64,000 bases of DNA from Nymphaea colorata (GCF_008831285.2 NC_045141.1:5225224-5289223); one strand, 5' to 3'. Positions 35,187-47,531 are shown, numbered from the stretch's first letter. The notes: a model not told the origin generated them from the letters alone. A program made the numbers and translations.

Positions 35187-38100
35187 ATGGGGCCAGTAAT
35201 AGATGCTCTTGTGCAAAAAGCCATTTCTACTGCAGCCAGTTTGTTGAAAGAGATGAAAGACTACATCTTGAATGCCAAAGACGATCTGAAGAAGCTCCAA
35301 AGGATCTTGAAAATCTTCCAAAATGCCATGAAAGATGCTGATTGAATCCTTTTTCAGCAAGGAGTGCAACAAAGAACTAGAGTTTGAGCTCAAGGATGTT
35401 CTTTATGATGCTGAGGACATTATCGAAGGATATCGAAGCAAAATTTCGTTACCAACTTGGTAAGAAAACAAAGAAAATCAATGAAATGCTTGATAAAATA
35501 AAGAAAGATTGGGACCTGGTGGGTAGGCTCAAAACAACACCAAAAGGGGGTTGTAAGGACCCTGTTCATGGCGAACATGGCAACCCCAAAGAGCCAACCC
35601 ATCACATAGGTGTGCAACTGCCCATAGGCAGGGAGAATGATAAAAAGGTGTTAGTAGAAATGCTCTCGTCGAATGACTTTTGTAGTAAGACTGAGAAGGG
35701 TGGTGCTTCTATTATCTCCATTGTTGGAAAGGGAGGGATCGGTAAAACGACTCTTGCAAACATGGTGTTTAATGAAGTTGAACAATAGTTTGGGGAACGC
35801 AGGTGGTGGGTTTGTGTTTCGGAAAGGCCAAACCATAAGGATTTGCTGCGGCAGATACTAAGGGAAGTGTGCAAGAGTTCTGGAGAAAACACTGATTGTT
35901 CCTTGACTGACTTATGCACACAATTACAGAACGAGCTCTCAAAGGAAAAATTTTTTTTGGTCCTAGATGATGTATGGGAAGTAAAATGGTGGGAGGAAGA
36001 GGTATTGGGAACATTGATGGCGGGTGCAATGGGGAGCAAAATTTTGATTACCAGTAGAAAGAAATATGTGTCGGAGGGGATGGGTGCTTTTTTTATGCAT
36101 GAATTACAAGAATTTAGTTTCCACCAAAGTTGGGACTTGTTTCTGAAGGAGGTTTTAAGAGACGGCCAAACAGAAGAAGATTCGGTGATGCATAAGATCA
36201 AATTTGTTGGAGAGGGAATAGTAAAGAAGTGTGGTGGAGTGCCACTTGTGATTAAGATGGTGGGGTCCATGATGCGCACCAAGAAAATGAGTAGGGAGGA
36301 CAGGAAGTCCCTCGTCCATAGTAAGATATGGGAATGGAAGACTCCTGCAGCCTCATCATCGTCCATTGAAATAGGTGGTGATATTCTTCCGGTTCTCATG
36401 CTAAGCTATGATGACTTGCCATATTATTTGAAGAGTTGTTTTGCATATTGCTGCATTTATCCAAAGGATTATGAGATTGAAAGGGAGACATTGATCATGC
36501 AATGTGTGGCACATGGATTGATTGGGGAAGGCATAGATGTTGAAGCGACAGCGAACCAATACATTGAAGATTTGATAAGGTGGTGTTTAATTGAAGAAAT
36601 TGATTTGAAGAGCATCAAATTGCATCACATTTTGCATGACCTTCCCTTATATATAAGTGGAAGGGAATATGGCCATGCCTCTACTACTAAGCACACCTGC
36701 CCTCTGTCATTACTTGGTGTACACGATGCAGAGGCACACAAGCATAATACCTTAGAAACAGCAAATAAGGTGTGCACATTGTTGGATGATTCCAATTCTT
36801 ACTTGCAGGTTTATATTGAACACTTTTCAAGTGGTTGAGGGTGTTGTCATTGAGGGGATGCGAAATCGATGAGCTGCCAAAGTCCATTGAATACCTTTCA
36901 CTTGTAAAATATCTCGGTCTAAGCAATTGTAAAGTGAGACGGTTGCCCAGTTCAATCTGCAGACTCTGTAACTTGCAAACATTGGATTTAAATTATAGTA
37001 AAATTGAAGAATTGCCCAAGGAAATGGCGAACTCTGCAACTTGAGGGACCTTGGGCTGAAATGGACATGGGAATTGAAATTTATAGCGGAAGGCTTGGGG
37101 AAGCTTACCAATTTACGGATGACAAAGGGGACACAAAGGTTGGGGGGGCCAATAAAAGCAATTGATTGTGCAAGAAATGCACAATTGCTTAAGGAGAAGC
37201 ATGGCATAATTAGTTAGGAATTCTACTTTGGAATTACTGGAGGTGTTTCTGAACAGAGTGGTACTTCTGAACAGAGTAATGACGAACAGAGTGGTGCACT
37301 GGAGGCATTGGAACCTCCACTTGGGCTGGAGTGCTTGGAGATAGGTGATTATAAAGGAAAGATGCCAGATTGGCATTTGAATACTGAGTATACCAAACAT
37401 TCACTAAAGCTAGAAAGATCCCATTTATGAGAAAAACTAATAAGCTTTACCTCGTTGAAAGTACTAAATGTCATCAATTGCCCAGCACTATGTTAAATAC
37501 CTAGCATGCCTGCCTTGGAGTCGTTAAAGGTGTATGGACCTAATAGCTTGAAGGCACTTGTTAACGTTCCAATGCCTCCAATGGAGCAGTAGTGGAGGTT
37601 CCAATGCCTCCAGTGCACCAGCAGATGGATTAGGGGAAACTACATGGACTTCTATGCCAAGGTTAAGAGAGGCGAATTTTATGAATTCTTCAAAGATGCA
37701 GACAGAAGGCTTGCTTGATGCTCTATTGGAGCTGGCGGGGCATGACGGTCAAGTGACTCAGCTCCGAAGTCTGTCAGTGTGTTGTTGCCTAAGTGCAAGA
37801 TTGGGATGGAAATTCCTTGAGCAACTGCCTAACCTCAGTGAGTTAAGGTTGGATCCAAACTCAACGGTACTACTGCCATCGCCATTGCCATCGGAGGTAT
37901 CAACATTTCTACCCTCCCTCAAGTCTCTGTCTTTGAGTGACACGAATGTTGATGAGGTCTAATTGGGAAGGGTACCTCAGTGGTTGTGGGGTCTATCCCA
38001 ACTGGAGACATTGTGCCTAAACTATTTCTATGCGGACATCAGCTTGGGAGGCCACTGGCAATGCCTCCTAAAACTGAGATACCTAGAGCTTCAACACTTC

Positions 38101-38229
38101 CCCAAGCTGAAGTTTCTGGTGGACATTACTACCCCCCAAAATGAAAATGATGCAGTAGGAACAACATGTCCCACGGATGCAAACGAACAGATCGCCTGCC
38201 CCTCGAAGCTTGAAAAGTTTGTAATTTAA
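35187..38229 (+). pseudogene. CC-NBS-LRR (CNL) disease-resistance pseudogene
   Basis: NLRs are cytoplasmic immune receptors. From ATG 35187 there is a coiled-coil start (DLKKLQRILKIFQ). The NB-ARC has a P-loop GKGGIGKTTLA at 35726-35758, RNBS-A FGERRWWVCVS, kinase-2 LVLDDVW at 35957-35977, GSKILITSRKK, GLPL-like CGGVPLV and RNBS-D CFAYCCIYPKDYE. The tryptophan ending kinase-2 marks the CNL class. The MHD motif is replaced (LHHILHD). LRRs follow from 36835 (LRVLSLRGCEIDELPKSI). It is dead: frame changes occur near 35343, 35425, 36828, 37030 and 37560. In-frame stops lie at 35786 (TAG), 37215 (TAG), 37428 (TGA), about 37494 (TAA) and 37960 (TAA). No introns are evident. Coding similarity ends near 38229. 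All these lesions suggest long neutral decay. Confidence 0.93.
37292..37620. repeat. Perfect 30-bp inverted repeat in the LRR region
   Basis: 37292-37321 and 37591-37620 are exact reverse complements, 269 bp apart. The first copy is in the LRR reading frame (GALEALEPPL), the second is antisense to it. A weaker, partial copy of the second arm occurs at 37566-37589. It points to a local inverted duplication inside the pseudogene. Confidence 0.9.
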
Positions 38230-39070
38230 TTTCATCCAGCACTCCATCTGCCACAGGAACTCAGAGACCATCTTGGGGAAATGTTATCCATCCTAGGCTA
38301 AAGTGGTTGAGGTGCTGTTATATCATGTTATGGAACCTTTTCTGTTTCGTAGGCTGAAGCCTTCAGTATTTACATATGTCCTGCACTTGATCTGCTGCAG
38401 GAGTTAAAGATACCATCTTGGAGGAAAGGTAACAATTATCCGATATGTTTTAGTGTTTACAATCGGTGACAGATTGTAACTATGTTTTTTTTTTGGTCAA
38501 GTATTTATCTTTTGCATTTCATCGGCTCTTTTTTCATCTCCCTTGTTTGATTTAGGTCTTGTACATTTTTGATGTCATGTTTTTGATCTGCAAAAGTAGA
38601 GTGAATCTGTAAAAATCAATAGATTGCTACTGCTTTCAGAAAACATGACAGAAGTCAATAGCACTTGGTCATGTTGGTGTGGTTTCACTGAGAACATCAG
38701 CTTGGGAGGCCACAGGAAATGCCTCTGGAAACTGAGAAAGCCAGTTCTTTTTTACTTCCCCAATCTCAAGTCTTCTGGTGGGCACAAATAGTATTACTCC
38801 TCAACAAAATGATGCAGTAGCAACCACATTTTCACGGATAAACAGGAACAGATCGCCATCTTCTTGAAGCTTCAATGGTTGAGCAGCTAAGAGACCATCT
38901 TGGAGAAAGGTTCACAATTACTAAAATGTTTTAGTGTGTAAAAAATCGGTGACAGATTGAAACTAATTTTTTTTGGTTAAACATGAATCTTTTTTGCTTT
39001 TTGTTGGCTCTTTTTTTGCCCTCTCTTGCTTGATTCAGGACTTGTAAAATTTTTATGCCATGTTTTCCAT
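38030..39070. repeat. Partial tandem duplication of the NLR 3' end
   Basis: 38030-38600 (last LRR codons and 3' flank) is echoed at 38690-39070. Shared words are GCTTGGGAGGCCAC near each start, ATCGGTGACAGATTG (38463 and 38945) and the T-rich run with GGCTCTTTTTT after it. The second copy lacks part of the coding stretch and is more diverged. It shows that the locus once underwent local duplication. Confidence 0.75.
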
Positions 39071-39973
39071 TTTCTTTTTCACCCACCACACATGTGGTCT
39101 ATTAGTTCTTAGCCGATCCAACCACCATTTAATTGGCAGAGATGCCCACTTCCTATTGTATTGCTGAGTCTTCCACCTAAGGCTAATATTGGCAAATATT
39201 AAAATCTCTAAGTAGGTGGGCTTGTATTCTTAACTCTTGAGAAGATGCACTAGCCAGTACTATATACATTCCTTCACAATCATTTATAGCTCATGCATTT
39301 TAAAATTTCCTGTTAATTCAGGGGGATATATTGAAGTATTAAAATTTTAAATCGTTTGCAATGTGCAAGGTTCAAAGAAATCACAACAACATGTCCATAT
39401 GAAGCTTTTTGGCATCGCTTGTTTTATAAGGAAGCAGGCCCTACCTGCTGGGTCATTCTTGAATCACAATTTCAGAATTATGATTTTATCATATGGGTAG
39501 AATTATGAGTTGAGAATCTTAAAATTTTTTCTTCTCTCTTGGCACATGTTATGATGATTTTAATACACCAATTCCAGAATTTTAGTTCTTGCTCTATCAA
39601 ACACATAATTTTCAATTTTAAAACCAAAGTTCAAGACTATCAAAGGGAAACCAGAATTGGAAGTTTCATTCCAATTAGTTGAAGGTGAATTTTTTTTTCT
39701 ATAACACAAGATCGTCATATGCCCCCTTAAACTTAGTCCTCTAAGGCTTTCTTGAAGTGTTTATGGCATCATTGAAGGTGGTTCCACGAAAAGTTGGAGG
39801 TGGCTATTCAGTTCCATCTAAGCAGGGCCAAAAGGTTAAAAAATTGGCTTTTTGCATGCACTCTTCACGAGGTTGCACTCTAAGAGATCATTCGATTGCC
39901 ATGGAATCTGCCTAAGAGAACCCATGTATTCTGTTTTATAAATTATTTTCAATTCAAACCCTGCCCACCGGAC
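39071..39973. other. 3' flank of the NLR relic, no gene seen
   Basis: AT-rich; nothing recognisable beyond short palindromic AT words around 39460-39700 that could come from a MITE without identifiable ends. Confidence 0.45.
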
Positions 39974-40280
39974 AGGGATGTCAACAGATCAGATTTCAGT
40001 CGGATATACCCTTAATCATATTCGTTTTTCCAAATATTCATATATTCGGATTCAAATACGAAACAAAAAATTATATCCAAGTCTGAATCTGAAATCCGAC
40101 TTTTACAATCCAAATCCAGTTTTTATATTTATGTTCAAATCCGAATCCGAATCCGATCAAATATTTAATGTATATTTGAATCCAAATATGAATGTTCCTC
40201 ACTTTTTCTACAATCACATATGTCCTACAACCACATAAAATTTTGTAAGATAATATCGTGTCCAACTAATTGACTAGGAT
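39974..40280 (+). mobile_element. GGATTC-type element
   Basis: Starts CAGGGATGTCAACAGATCAG and contains long runs of AATCCGAATCCGAATCC-like words. Right end uncertain. Same family as 25.85, 47.53 and 48.25 kb. Confidence 0.6.
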
Positions 40281-40727
40281 CCGATCTGTTTGTTCATGGG
40301 CCTCAAGTGAATTTTTGCACCTAAACATGGGAAGGCAACGAGGGCGTTCTTTCACATCCAACTGCTTTTCTCCACCCCTCTTTTGCCGTTACTCATGGAT
40401 TCCACATAAGTAAATTACCCTTAACACTACCGACGTATTACATTATTGCCATTTTCATGGGAGGTTAAGTTTTTTTATTCCGCGGAAAATTTTGTTAATC
40501 TAATTTATGGTAGACTGTTCAAAATGCTTCTATAAAATTATTCGAAATCACAAGGAAATAGTAAAGAAATTAATGTCATTTACGTAATATATAATCATTA
40601 ATTAACTTGCCCATCAACATTTTATCTCTTATCGATTTTAAGAGTATTTTAAGGACAATGAATCTCTTATCGATTATTTCTTTTATGAGGACAAAGCATC
40701 TTTATTTAAGGGCAGAGCTAAGGATGT

Positions 40728-41110
40728 CGATGTATCTAATATCTGATTAAATTAAAATGGAACATAAAAGGATTAACATCTGATTAAAAAATTGGATGTA
40801 TTTGGTTTTATAAAATGTCGCTCTCGCAGTTCTGGATTTGAATTCAATTTAATAAATGTTCAATCAATTTGGATAAGGGTTTAGGTTCAATTTCACACAA
40901 ATATCCTTGTATATTTAATATACAAACAATTTGAAAGATGGCCAGTCCTTCACATGTCAAAATATGGTCAGAATTTGATTTCACAATTGAAGGATGGATT
41001 CAGACTTGGATCATGTTTAAATGAAAATTAGGTCTCGGATCGGATCTGGACTATAAATTCAAAAATTTGATTCACACAAACTTTTGTTTCATTATCATTC
41101 AAATCTTAAA
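40728..41110 (+). repeat. GGATTC-type element, diverged
   Basis: Opens AAGGATGTCGATGTATCTAA and carries GGATTTGAATTCAATTT-like words; poorly conserved, ends uncertain. Confidence 0.45.
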
Positions 41111-41328
41111 TCAAATCTAAATATGTGAACTGCTGATATGTAGAATAGGGTAGTGCCATACATTCAGTTCGAATCTGATCCGATGTGTTATCATTCTTTC
41201 GCTGGCCATACGCCACGCAAGGTTGGGAAGAGAATGGAACTGCTTTTAGAAAGATACAAAGGCACCACATGTTCTCTTCAATTTGTCGCATTGACAATTT
41301 CTGCTTGTGAAGAGAGGGAGGGAGAAAT

Positions 41329-41349
41329 GGGGGGGGGGGGGGGAGGGGG
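41329..41349. repeat. Poly-G run
   Basis: Fifteen consecutive G, one A, then five G. Rare in this AT-rich setting; a possible assembly or sequencing weak point. Confidence 0.95.
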
Positions 41350-41669
41350 AGCAAAATCTCAAACCCGCTTAAAGTCTTAAGAGAACACTAAAGTGATTTC
41401 AAAATGATTTCACAAGCTTTTCAAATGATTTTTACTAATTCCACTTTTTCTTCAAAACATTTCACATTTTCAAGCAACCCTTCAAGAGTCCTTTCAAAAG
41501 TTTGAAACATCAAACTTTCAATATTTTCTACATCGCATATAGAATCAAAATGATGTTTAAGTTAAAATGAAATGCATCAATGATGAACATAGCCCTTGGA
41601 TAGATTACCCCCAGCAAAAGCGCATGTGCAGCCCTACTTGGCGATGCAACGTCGTTGCTACAAGTTTAG

Positions 41670-44533
41670 GCATCCTAACATTTTTATTAACAATATAACA
41701 TGTTGATAACAAAATACAAGATACCTAAGCTAGAACAAACCAAAAAAGAAGGGAGACATAAACCTCAAATACAAAGATAGAAACTACAACTAACCAAAAA
41801 GAAGATAGGCATAAAACCAACCTCACTGTCCAAAAGGGTTATGGCCTCATTGCAATCGATTGTTGGCAGGAAATACATCAGCTACAAAAAGCAATTTTCT
41901 GCACACCATTTCACCACATACAGACATTTTCTGCACACCATTTCACCACACACAGATCAACCGCAAAACCGTGTAGTAAGGAGGAAAGATCACCTCCTGA
42001 TGTTTCCACTTTATACCAGCTATCATAACCTTTAAATCATTGCAGACTCTCCATTCAAGACCACTCAGAATCAAATTGGCATGATTCATAATACAATTTC
42101 TTTGTTTCCTTATGTTCCAAAAGAGTACATGTAAGCATAAACACAGCGTATTCTAACTCATTTATTTGAAAGACCATTTGAACCAGAGTTATACACTTCT
42201 AGCCATGACCCCTCCCCTCTCATATTTTGGAAAAAATATGATACTTATATTTTTAGAAATTTTTAATTTGGGCTATGTAAAAATTTTGAAAAATATTGTT
42301 CAGTACTTGTATATTTTCTGTGAATACTATTCTACCCTTCCTAAAAAAAATTGCTGGTTTGCCCTTGTATCTAGGGTCTTCTGTTTTTTATTTCAAGTCC
42401 ATTTCATCTCAAGTTAATGAAATTATGAGTACCCCAATCCTCACACCAAATTTTCACCATTACTGTAACCGAAACACCGCTAAATTAAGTAACAAACCTC
42501 CTCTCATCCTGAAAAGTCAGCTTTTCCGTATCCAAGAGAAATAAGCATTACTTTACAGTGTTCACAAGCTCCCATTCAAGTATTGGTGTCTGACCAAAAG
42601 AGCACATAAGGAGTTGGTGACGTCAAGAAGGCCAAGACCACCTTCTTGTATCGGAGCAAGCAGACTTCCAACTAAGTAAGTGACGTTTCCTAATATGATG
42701 AGAATCCCCCCAAATAAAATGACAATTTCTTCTCTACAAATTCAGTACAATAAGTGGAAGTCTAAATGATCTCACCCAATAACCCACCACTTGCTGCAGA
42801 ACATGCTTCTCATATAAGTAAGTGGATGGTCCACCCTTCTACAAAGCTTCTCACATAAGTTAGGGGTGAGAGTACCAACAAATAATGGAATCCAAATAAG
42901 TAAGGGGAAGTTTGGACAACTGTCAATTAAATCTGTTTGCAATGACCAATGTGTTGTCAAGAACATTAAAATGAATAAAAAAATGAAATCAATTTATAGT
43001 CAAACCTGGTTTGGAAGTGAAATCAGGTAAAACTTGTTTAAACAAGAAGTGGATTTTCACAACAGCCCAAAAAAATAAAAGGATGTCATTTGTAGAGAAG
43101 AAGCACCCCAGGTAAGAAGTAAATTGAGAAAGTCGTTTTAGGGGCTTCCTGCCCTTTAAAACTCGCCATTGGAGGTTTTTAGATAAAACTTCCAAAACAC
43201 AACAATATTAAACAAAGGGGGAGAGAGAGGTGCATTTGTCATCGGCCTCCATGGCAACAAAAAGCGGTTCCCTCCCTTCTTAGAGGTGACAACTAAGGAA
43301 GCAGTAGAAACATAAGTAATAATTTTCCTCACCCAATCTTCAAAGCATCCCGAAAAAGAAAGACCAAAGCGCAGGAAAGACCATCTCACTTTGCCATAAG
43401 CTTTTGGAATATCTAATTTGAGGAGAAAAAATTGTTCTATATGCCCTTATCCAAGCTGTTGACCGCTTCAAGTGCAAGGTGCATGGTTGGGGAATAAATC
43501 TACTGGAGAGATCATATGCCCTTGTTCTGAGCCAATAATTGTGCTAAAACAATCTTCATTCTCTCAGCCGTCAACTTAGCAACTAGTTTATAGATCAAAT
43601 TGCATAATGATGTAGGTCAAGACTTTTATATCCATAATGACATGAAATTAAAAATCAATGTCGTATGTGTTGCATTTACCTACCTTACAAGCTCGTTTGT
43701 GATGAAGAAATTTCTCACCACTAGTGCTGCATATTTTGAATCCCAAAATTTCTTTTGCTTCACCAATGGGAATTTTTTCTGCAAAGTGGAAAAGGGTCCA
43801 CCTGCCATCAGTATGAGGCTTAGTTTTTCTGGCACGTTGTTCATTCTCGTTGCATTTCCACATTCATTTAAGCATTATTCTCCACTTAAATGCAGTGTGG
43901 GGCACGGTAAACATTTTAAATTGATTTAGAAATTTTAAATTTTATAAAGAAAAAATGATGTCAGAGTCAATCATTAAAATAAGAAAACTGTTTGTGAGGC
44001 ATTGGAAAAGCGAGTTCTATAATTTTTTTTATAAAATGGTAGGAGATATGTTTTAGAAGAAATAATTTTTACTAATGAATTTTTTGATTTGGAAAAATCA
44101 TTTGAAATAAAAAATCAAGTCAGTTTTTGAAAAAAGAGCTTTAATAAAATTATATTTTTTTTTTTTAATGAATGATCGTTTGTGACATAAAGAAAGTTAG
44201 TAGTTATCTTCCAGAACACATTAATCTCAAGGTTTTATCTTAACTCAGTTACCACATTATTAGGGATCTATCTTATTTTTCTTAGGTTTTTTAAAGGAGT
44301 GGATGTGGGTATCCGTGATTCCTATAAATGGATAGCAAATATGCATGTTAAATGAAAAAAAAAAGAGCTCTATATGCTTGAAAAGAAAATTAGATAAGTC
44401 ATTCACATCACAGCATACATATAAAATCGAAAATGGGTATGCTATCAAGTCAAGTGTAGTCTGATAACCATCATGGGTACTGCAGTTTAATATTGGCCTT
44501 GGTGAAGTTTACAGATTTTGGGCGAAGCAAGAT

Positions 44534-44580
<47 letters not shown>

Positions 44581-44885
44581 AAAAGAGAGAGAGAGAGAGA
44601 GAAATCGAAGAGAGAAAGATAAAAGAAAAAAGAGAAAAAGAGAGATTAAAAGAGAAGTAATAAAAGAAAGAAAGAGAGAAAGAGATTTTAAAAAAGGGAG
44701 AGAAAGAACTGAAGAGAGAGAAAAAAAAGAGAAAAAGAAAATTTTTATGAAAAAGATAGAGAAGGAGAGAGCTAAAACGAGAGAGATAAATTAAAGAGAG
44801 AGAAACCTGAGAGAGAAATAAAGAAATTAAAAGAGAGATTTTAAGTTCAAAATTCTCTTTCATGGATGGAAACTAGAATTAACAA
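41670..44885 (-). mobile_element. LINE-containing repeat, copy 2
   Basis: On the minus strand, upstream RT: NLIYKLVAKLTAERMKIVLA at about 43610-43550. Then KAYGKVRWSFLRFGLSF at about 43405-43350 (normally KAYDRVxWxFL) and PPLFNIV at about 43210. The catalytic box region near 43085 reads FSTNDILLFFWA, so the FADD aspartates are lost. LTYLDSIIC and EEGGLG-like scraps follow (42900-42640). A C-terminal WNIRKQRN motif lies near 42110, and a 3' end with AATAAAAATG is near 41680. The part at 43930-44885 is AT-rich with TA and GA runs and is shared with copy 1, so it belongs to the repeat unit. Many stops; dead. Confidence 0.8.
44538..44850. repeat. (TA)n and GA-rich low-complexity tract
   Basis: About 40 bp of TA followed by GA/AAAGAGA blocks, equivalent to the tract at 31110-31790 in copy 1. 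Confidence 0.92.
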
Positions 44886-45180
44886 GTTAGGCCTCCTAGT
44901 GCCCTTCCGTGTTGAGCATGGCGGGGGCCTCTTGGCGAGAGCACTCTGCTAAACACCGAACACTCTCTCCCAGTAGCATGCTGGTTATTGCTGAATCTGG
45001 CCTGGGGGTGTTAAGTGCCTCCTCATTGGCTTGAATTTGATTGAGTAAATGAGGTGGGTATTTGGTCCAGCCACCCTGGGTAGGCCCCATACGAGTCCCA
45101 GCAGCATGGTTAAAATTAAAAAAAGAAAAAGAAAAAGTGAAAACTTCATATTTTTCTAAGGGCAAAATGACCTTTTTGTA
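44886..45180. other. GC-richer stretch of unknown origin
   Basis: A minus-strand frame (45234-44896) reads through most of it (e.g. HAAGTRMGPTQGGWTKYPPH) without a known domain. Composition differs from the flanks, so it may be part of a non-coding LTR or an unrecognised transposon. Confidence 0.35.
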
Positions 45181-45478
45181 AAATGAATTTCGCTCCAGTT
45201 TTGACAATTTTGGGTCTGCTTGAATCTGAATCAATTTTTCCCAAACCTGGAAGGGTCCAGGTCGATGTCAAATGCCCGAATTACGGATTGAATTTGTCTT
45301 TTCAGTCCAGTTTTAGATTTTATAAAGCGAAATTCAGACCAAAGGTGAGGGGAGTTTGTGTGCGTGCTCGGGGATCCACCTTGAAATATGATGCTGGAGG
45401 TTGGTTCGCGGGCTTGGTTTTTTATATTTGGATAAAAAATTCGGGTTGGATCTAGGTAATGGTTTGTGCATTGAATTT

Positions 45479-45533
<55 letters not shown>

Positions 45534-46080
45534 TTGGATTGTGATCTGGATTTTGACTCTATTTTTTTTTATCTCAGATCGGGTTTTTGGATATAGGCTA
45601 TATTTTTGGATCTAATGCTTAGTCTTCGATCTGAATTTGGCACAATTTTTTATCTAAAGCTGAGAATTGGATTTAGATCTAAGGCTCAATTTTGTACTTG
45701 GATCTTAAATCTGGTTTTAGACATGGATCTATGGATCCATTTTTTCTTTAGATCTTGGATTGGATCAAATATGAATCCAAGGCTCTTCAATCTAGACTAG
45801 GTGGATCTAGATATGGACGGAGGGCTCTTTTTCAATCTAAAGGTGGCTTTGGATCCAAATATGGTACTGGGGATCTGATTTCGGATTACAGCTAGGATTT
45901 GGATCCAGATATGGCTCTAGGGTCTTGTTTTCAGTCTCTGTATGATTTTTTGGACTGAATCCATGTCTGAATGTGGGTTTGAACTACAAAATATGTCTAG
46001 ATTTTGGCTGTGCTTGAGTCTAAACTTCTGAAATTAGATCTAAATGGGTCCAAAATCGAGTTGACAATACAATCAGATAA
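45181..46080. repeat. GGATCT/TTTGGAT-rich degenerate repeat with TA run
   Basis: Words such as TTTGGATC, GATCTAGG and GGATCTGA recur for about 700 bp, split by a pure TA run at about 45479-45529. No coding capacity. Confidence 0.6.
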
Positions 46081-46226
46081 GAAATTGATCAAAATTAAGG
46101 AAAATCAAGGTGTTTGCAGCTAGCAATCTTTCATATTTTGTAGTAAACTCACCATAAAATGTTCAAAAAATGTTGATTATGCCAAACAACGGTTGGATCT
46201 ATCCTCCACCACTGGCAAGACAATCA

Positions 46227-46355
46227 TGTGGTGGTGGAGCAAATTAAACGGACCCACTAACTCAACTTGATTTGAATGAGGGGAATGCCTAAGTCTACAA
46301 GTCAACTATAATTTTCCGCAGCAGCCTCGTCTTTATCATCAGTTCTTGCTTTGCC
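46227..46355 (+). pseudogene. Orphan copy of an NLR leader/promoter
   Basis: Matches the DNA immediately upstream of the CNL relic (34996-35125), roughly 75-80 % by eye. Instead of an NLR coding region, a LINE-derived scrap starts about 20 bp further on. It is probably the remains of a second NLR whose body was deleted or displaced. Confidence 0.6.
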
Positions 46356-46374
46356 TTTCCTCCCCTCCATATTC

Positions 46375-46580
46375 TACAATCCCCTATCCTCAATACTCAT
46401 ACCAAATTTTCACCTTCTTACTATTACCCAAACACCGCTAGATTAAGTAACAAACCTCTTCTCGTCCCCAAAAGGCAGGTTTTCCATATCCATGAGAAAT
46501 GTGCTTTAGTTTATAGGGTTCACAAGCTCCAATTTAAGCATTGGTGTCTGAGCAAAAGATCCTGCAAGGAGTTGGAAATT
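46375..46580 (-). mobile_element. Third fragment of the LINE-containing repeat
   Basis: Matches about 42435-42620 of copy 2 (shared words AACACCGCTA, TTAAGTAACAAACCTC, GCATTGGTGTCTGA), and partly copy 1 at 29765-29850. Truncated on both sides. Confidence 0.75.
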
Positions 46581-47205
46581 CTAGCATGAAAGTTCTAGTA
46601 AAGAAAACACTGGAAATATCAACAGAAAATATCAATGGAAAACCCTGTTGAACAGGTAGAGTTAGACCAGGGATAACATGAACAAGCATTTGAGCTTATG
46701 TCAAGAGTCTTTTTGTGTCCATTGTATATCCAAAAAAAAAGAAAAGGTATTACATGTGCAACTCTTAGTATCACAGTGCAAGACATTTGTCCTAGCTTCC
46801 GCAAGAGTACATATGCTCAACAAAGGGCAACTGCATCCCCATGGGGTTGGTGCCTTAGGCGGGTGGAGGCAAGTAGACTGCTAGTTTCCATTTTGAATCC
46901 CCATTGTGTCAACTCCCTGTGCTGCAAAAGGGAGGCGCCGATATGAAAATTGATGCATAATGTGGGCACCTTTTCCAGGGCACCAAAAGCAGACTTGGAC
47001 TTTACGGGGGCTTTATTGTAAAAAATGACTTCTAATACTCATTCTGCACTCCCAAACAGGGGAAATGCGAAACGTTTTGACCATTTTTCTGATTTTGTTT
47101 GATGAATTTAGCACGTTAAAACTTTGGGAAGCCCCATATGAGCCAAGGAGTACATGTCCACTCTTCATTTCCTAAAATCTCATTACATGTCTTTATGGTT
47201 GCAGC
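46581..47205. other. No supported gene
   Basis: Short frames on both strands between 46619 and 46946 show no domain. Confidence 0.45.
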
Positions 47206-47384
47206 CAGTGGTAGAGCCAAAAATTTCTGGTTGAGGGGCACTTGAAGTGTAAGATTCAAATCTTAAGGGACACTGATATGTAAAAAGCTCAAAATTAATG
47301 AAGTTTTTGTGTGTAAATAGTTTAATTTTTTTGGGTTGGTGTGGGCAAGTGCCCACACTAGCAATAATGTAGCTCAGCCACTAG
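47206..47384. mobile_element. hAT-type MITE (copy 2)
   Basis: Starts CAGTGGTAGAGCC and ends TAGCTCAGCCACTAG, with the core palindrome GTGGGCAAGTGCCCAC. Same layout and length as the copy at 8677-8855 but well diverged. No flanking duplication is left. Confidence 0.75.
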
Positions 47385-47531
47385 GACACAGAAGCTAAGT
47401 TTTCACTAAGGTCTACACGCTATGCATCCCCATTTTTGGCTGCTGTAAATATAATTTTTTGTTAATACAAGTCTAGAGCCTAACTGCCACCATCTTGCAT
47501 AGGAAACCTGAGCTGCTAATTACCTTATATC

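Noticed and set aside
35602-36399. 265-codon minus-strand frame across the NB-ARC
   Set aside because: Antisense to the P-loop to GLPL region; no independent similarity.
44471-44863. 130-codon Ser/Leu/Phe-rich minus-strand frame
   Set aside because: It is the translation of GA and TA microsatellite runs.
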